NCBI GenBank assembly: GCA_030063045.1
Contig: JAQSEB010000117.1
Coordinates: forward strand, 744,001-808,000
DNA: 64,000 nucleotides
DNA from: Pratylenchus scribneri
Lineage: Eukaryota > Nematoda > Chromadorea > Rhabditida > Pratylenchidae
Direction of reading: 5' to 3'
The translations under genes were made by a program, and so were the position numbers. The notes beneath the pieces are model-generated. The model worked only from the letters and a program-made list of their open reading frames with translations. It did not search any database and was not told the origin of the DNA. Of the stretch, positions 62,901 to 64,000 are shown one piece after another. The stretch's first letter is position 1. Each line of letters starts with the position of its first letter.

Positions 62901-64000
62901 AACTTGCATTCTTTTCAAATGGTCAGAATAGAGAGGAAGGGGGCATGTTGCCAATAATTTTGTTACCTTTTAGAATGCCTAAACCTATTTTACCCACTTA
63001 CCAAAATATCCCGGTACTTACATATTTTCCCTGGTTTTTAGGGCTAATGGGGAAAGGTAAGGTACTCCCCATAGGGCATACGGTACAGGGTTAGGGTCTT
63101 TAGAGGTTAGATTATCATCTCATTTGTCCGTAAACCTAATCCTAATCACCATTCACCAATGAGGGAAACACTTCATTTCAAAACCATCTGCCCCCGAATA
63201 ATTTGCACCTACCAATATACCATCCTCCATTTCCATTTTTAGCCCTTCAATTCGTTCAATTCCTCGTCCCATTGCCGTTAATTTGCCAAGAAGTGCCAGC
63301 CCAACGCCAAGCTGTCTTCAAACTTTCCATCGATTCCACCCAAACCACTTTGCCTATTTCGGCATTGTTTCCGAATTTTGCTGCCTCCGGGGAGGAAGAA
63401 AAAACAAATAATAGCAGAAGTTCAATTGGATTTCAACCATTTTTTGGCGATCAAAATTCAATTGTTTCGGTGTTCATTTCCACAAAAACCAGTAAAAAAA
63501 TTGGGCAAAAATGATTGAATCCAATTTATTCATCACAGATCGATATCGAATCCAATCGGATCGAATGGATTTTTTGTTCATTATTTTTGCGGAATTGGTC
63601 GAACGCATTAAAATTGGACAACCGGAGGCACGACTCAATTGCCCAGTTCCAATGCAAATTTTCATGGCCGAAATTGCCAAACAAATTGATGTGAAAAATT
63701 TGATTAAATTCATTCAAATTGAATTCCCTTTAAAAAGATGGAAAAAGAATGCGTAAAATTGGAGAAGGAGGCCACTCGTTGCAGCACCCAAATGCGCCAA
63801 GTTGAGACAGTGTTTTTGGGCAAATTGAAGGCAAATGATCGGGAACAAGGCCAACAACAGGGTGGCCATATGAATGCCCTGGTCAATTACACTTATAGGT
63901 GGCCAAAATTAAGGGAAAATAAATTGAAAATATTAAACAGGGAATTGACCGATTATTTGGATCGACTCAATGAAATACACCAAAACCAGTTTGGCCCGGC
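59910..64000 (+). CDS. bbs-9: BBS9/PTHB1, BBSome subunit (3' end beyond window)
   Basis: Starts MSLFNVQEWMSSIYP, like the human MSLF..RDWW start. Then DQLIIGTLDGLLT, PILQLTVGHF, FEHRIPGPPAFNMC, GHFGRTSVEQMCIQSLQG, LLPDILHPGPIDYSAVTES, VDWMLPLGDSALQMCV, LALLSDDGRLFVGYLGTEPS, and near the edge NRYRIQSDRMDFLFIIFAEL. These follow the beta-propeller, GAE, platform and helical order of PTHB1. The BBSome carries membrane proteins in and out of cilia; in nematodes these are sensory-neuron cilia. Exons include 59910-59997, 60049-60087, 60137-60319, 60671-60742, 60788-60941, 61112-61187, 61230-61482, 62079-62211, 62256-62446 and 62595 onward. The acceptor before 61112 is not AG. The coding frame is still open at 64000, so the C-terminus is missing. 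Confidence 0.92.
61714..62016 (-). repeat. dispersed repeat, copy B, in a BBS9 intron
   Basis: Reverse-complement relative of 40608-40910, sharing several blocks of 14-19 bp in the same order. It lies in the 596-bp intron 61483-62078 and contains a poly-G tract. Confidence 0.7.
61965..61982 (+). repeat. 18-bp poly-G tract
   Basis: Run of about 18 G inside copy B of the dispersed repeat. In copy A the matching place is ACCCCC (other strand), so the run has expanded from a short C/G block. Confidence 0.9.

Overview
The window is nuclear DNA of a nematode. It is AT-rich, its genes carry many introns (often 40-60 bp, ending TTTCAG or TTTTAG), and one gene encodes an Argonaute of the worm-specific secondary (WAGO-like) type. 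The style resembles tylenchid (plant-parasitic) nematodes, but I cannot name a species. Gene models were joined by hand across introns using reading frame and family similarity recalled from knowledge; no database search was run.

Layout. 1-246: 3' end of a GoLoco-motif gene (+). 1235-11972: the giant HECT E3 ubiquitin ligase UBR5/hyd (+). 12441-13933: Gln/His-rich coiled-coil protein (-), tail-to-tail with UBR5 and head-to-head with the next gene. 14837-18710: WAGO-like Argonaute with a 10-residue repeat tail at its N-terminus (+). 19180-22892: secreted chitin-binding (CBM14) protein with internal repeats (+). 23186-26051: meiotic kleisin REC8-like (+). 26292-29131: HSPBAP1-like JmjC protein (+). 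30822-35104: four-finger C2H2 protein (+). 36005-39887: transmembrane tyrosine phosphatase (-). 39888-50756: about 10.9 kb without a gene I can support. 50757-58357: SLC4 bicarbonate transporter (+). 59910-64000: BBS9/PTHB1 (+), cut by the right edge.

The genes are housekeeping, germline or ciliary neighbours and do not form an evident pathway, although the Argonaute, REC8 and chitin-binding genes would all fit germline or egg work. Same-strand spacing from the Argonaute to HSPBAP1 is tight (469, 293 and 240 bp).

The most unusual signal is a family of 24-bp minisatellite arrays at five places (about 27.4, 32.4, 36.6, 43.5 and 59.2 kb), plus a lone unit at 53.8 kb. The full unit consists of two adjacent 9-bp odd palindromes and a 6-bp spacer. 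Three arrays sit inside introns of unrelated genes; one of these introns splits the phosphatase active-site motif and another splits a zinc finger. From about 26 kb rightwards gene architecture also changes: most introns left of that point are about 45 bp, while those to the right are often 200-1,400 bp. Other points are two GC-AG introns in the SLC4 gene, an apparently non-AG acceptor in BBS9, a WRD instead of WPD loop in the phosphatase, loss of the MLLE domain in UBR5, long poly-G/C tracts and an inverted pair of dispersed repeats.
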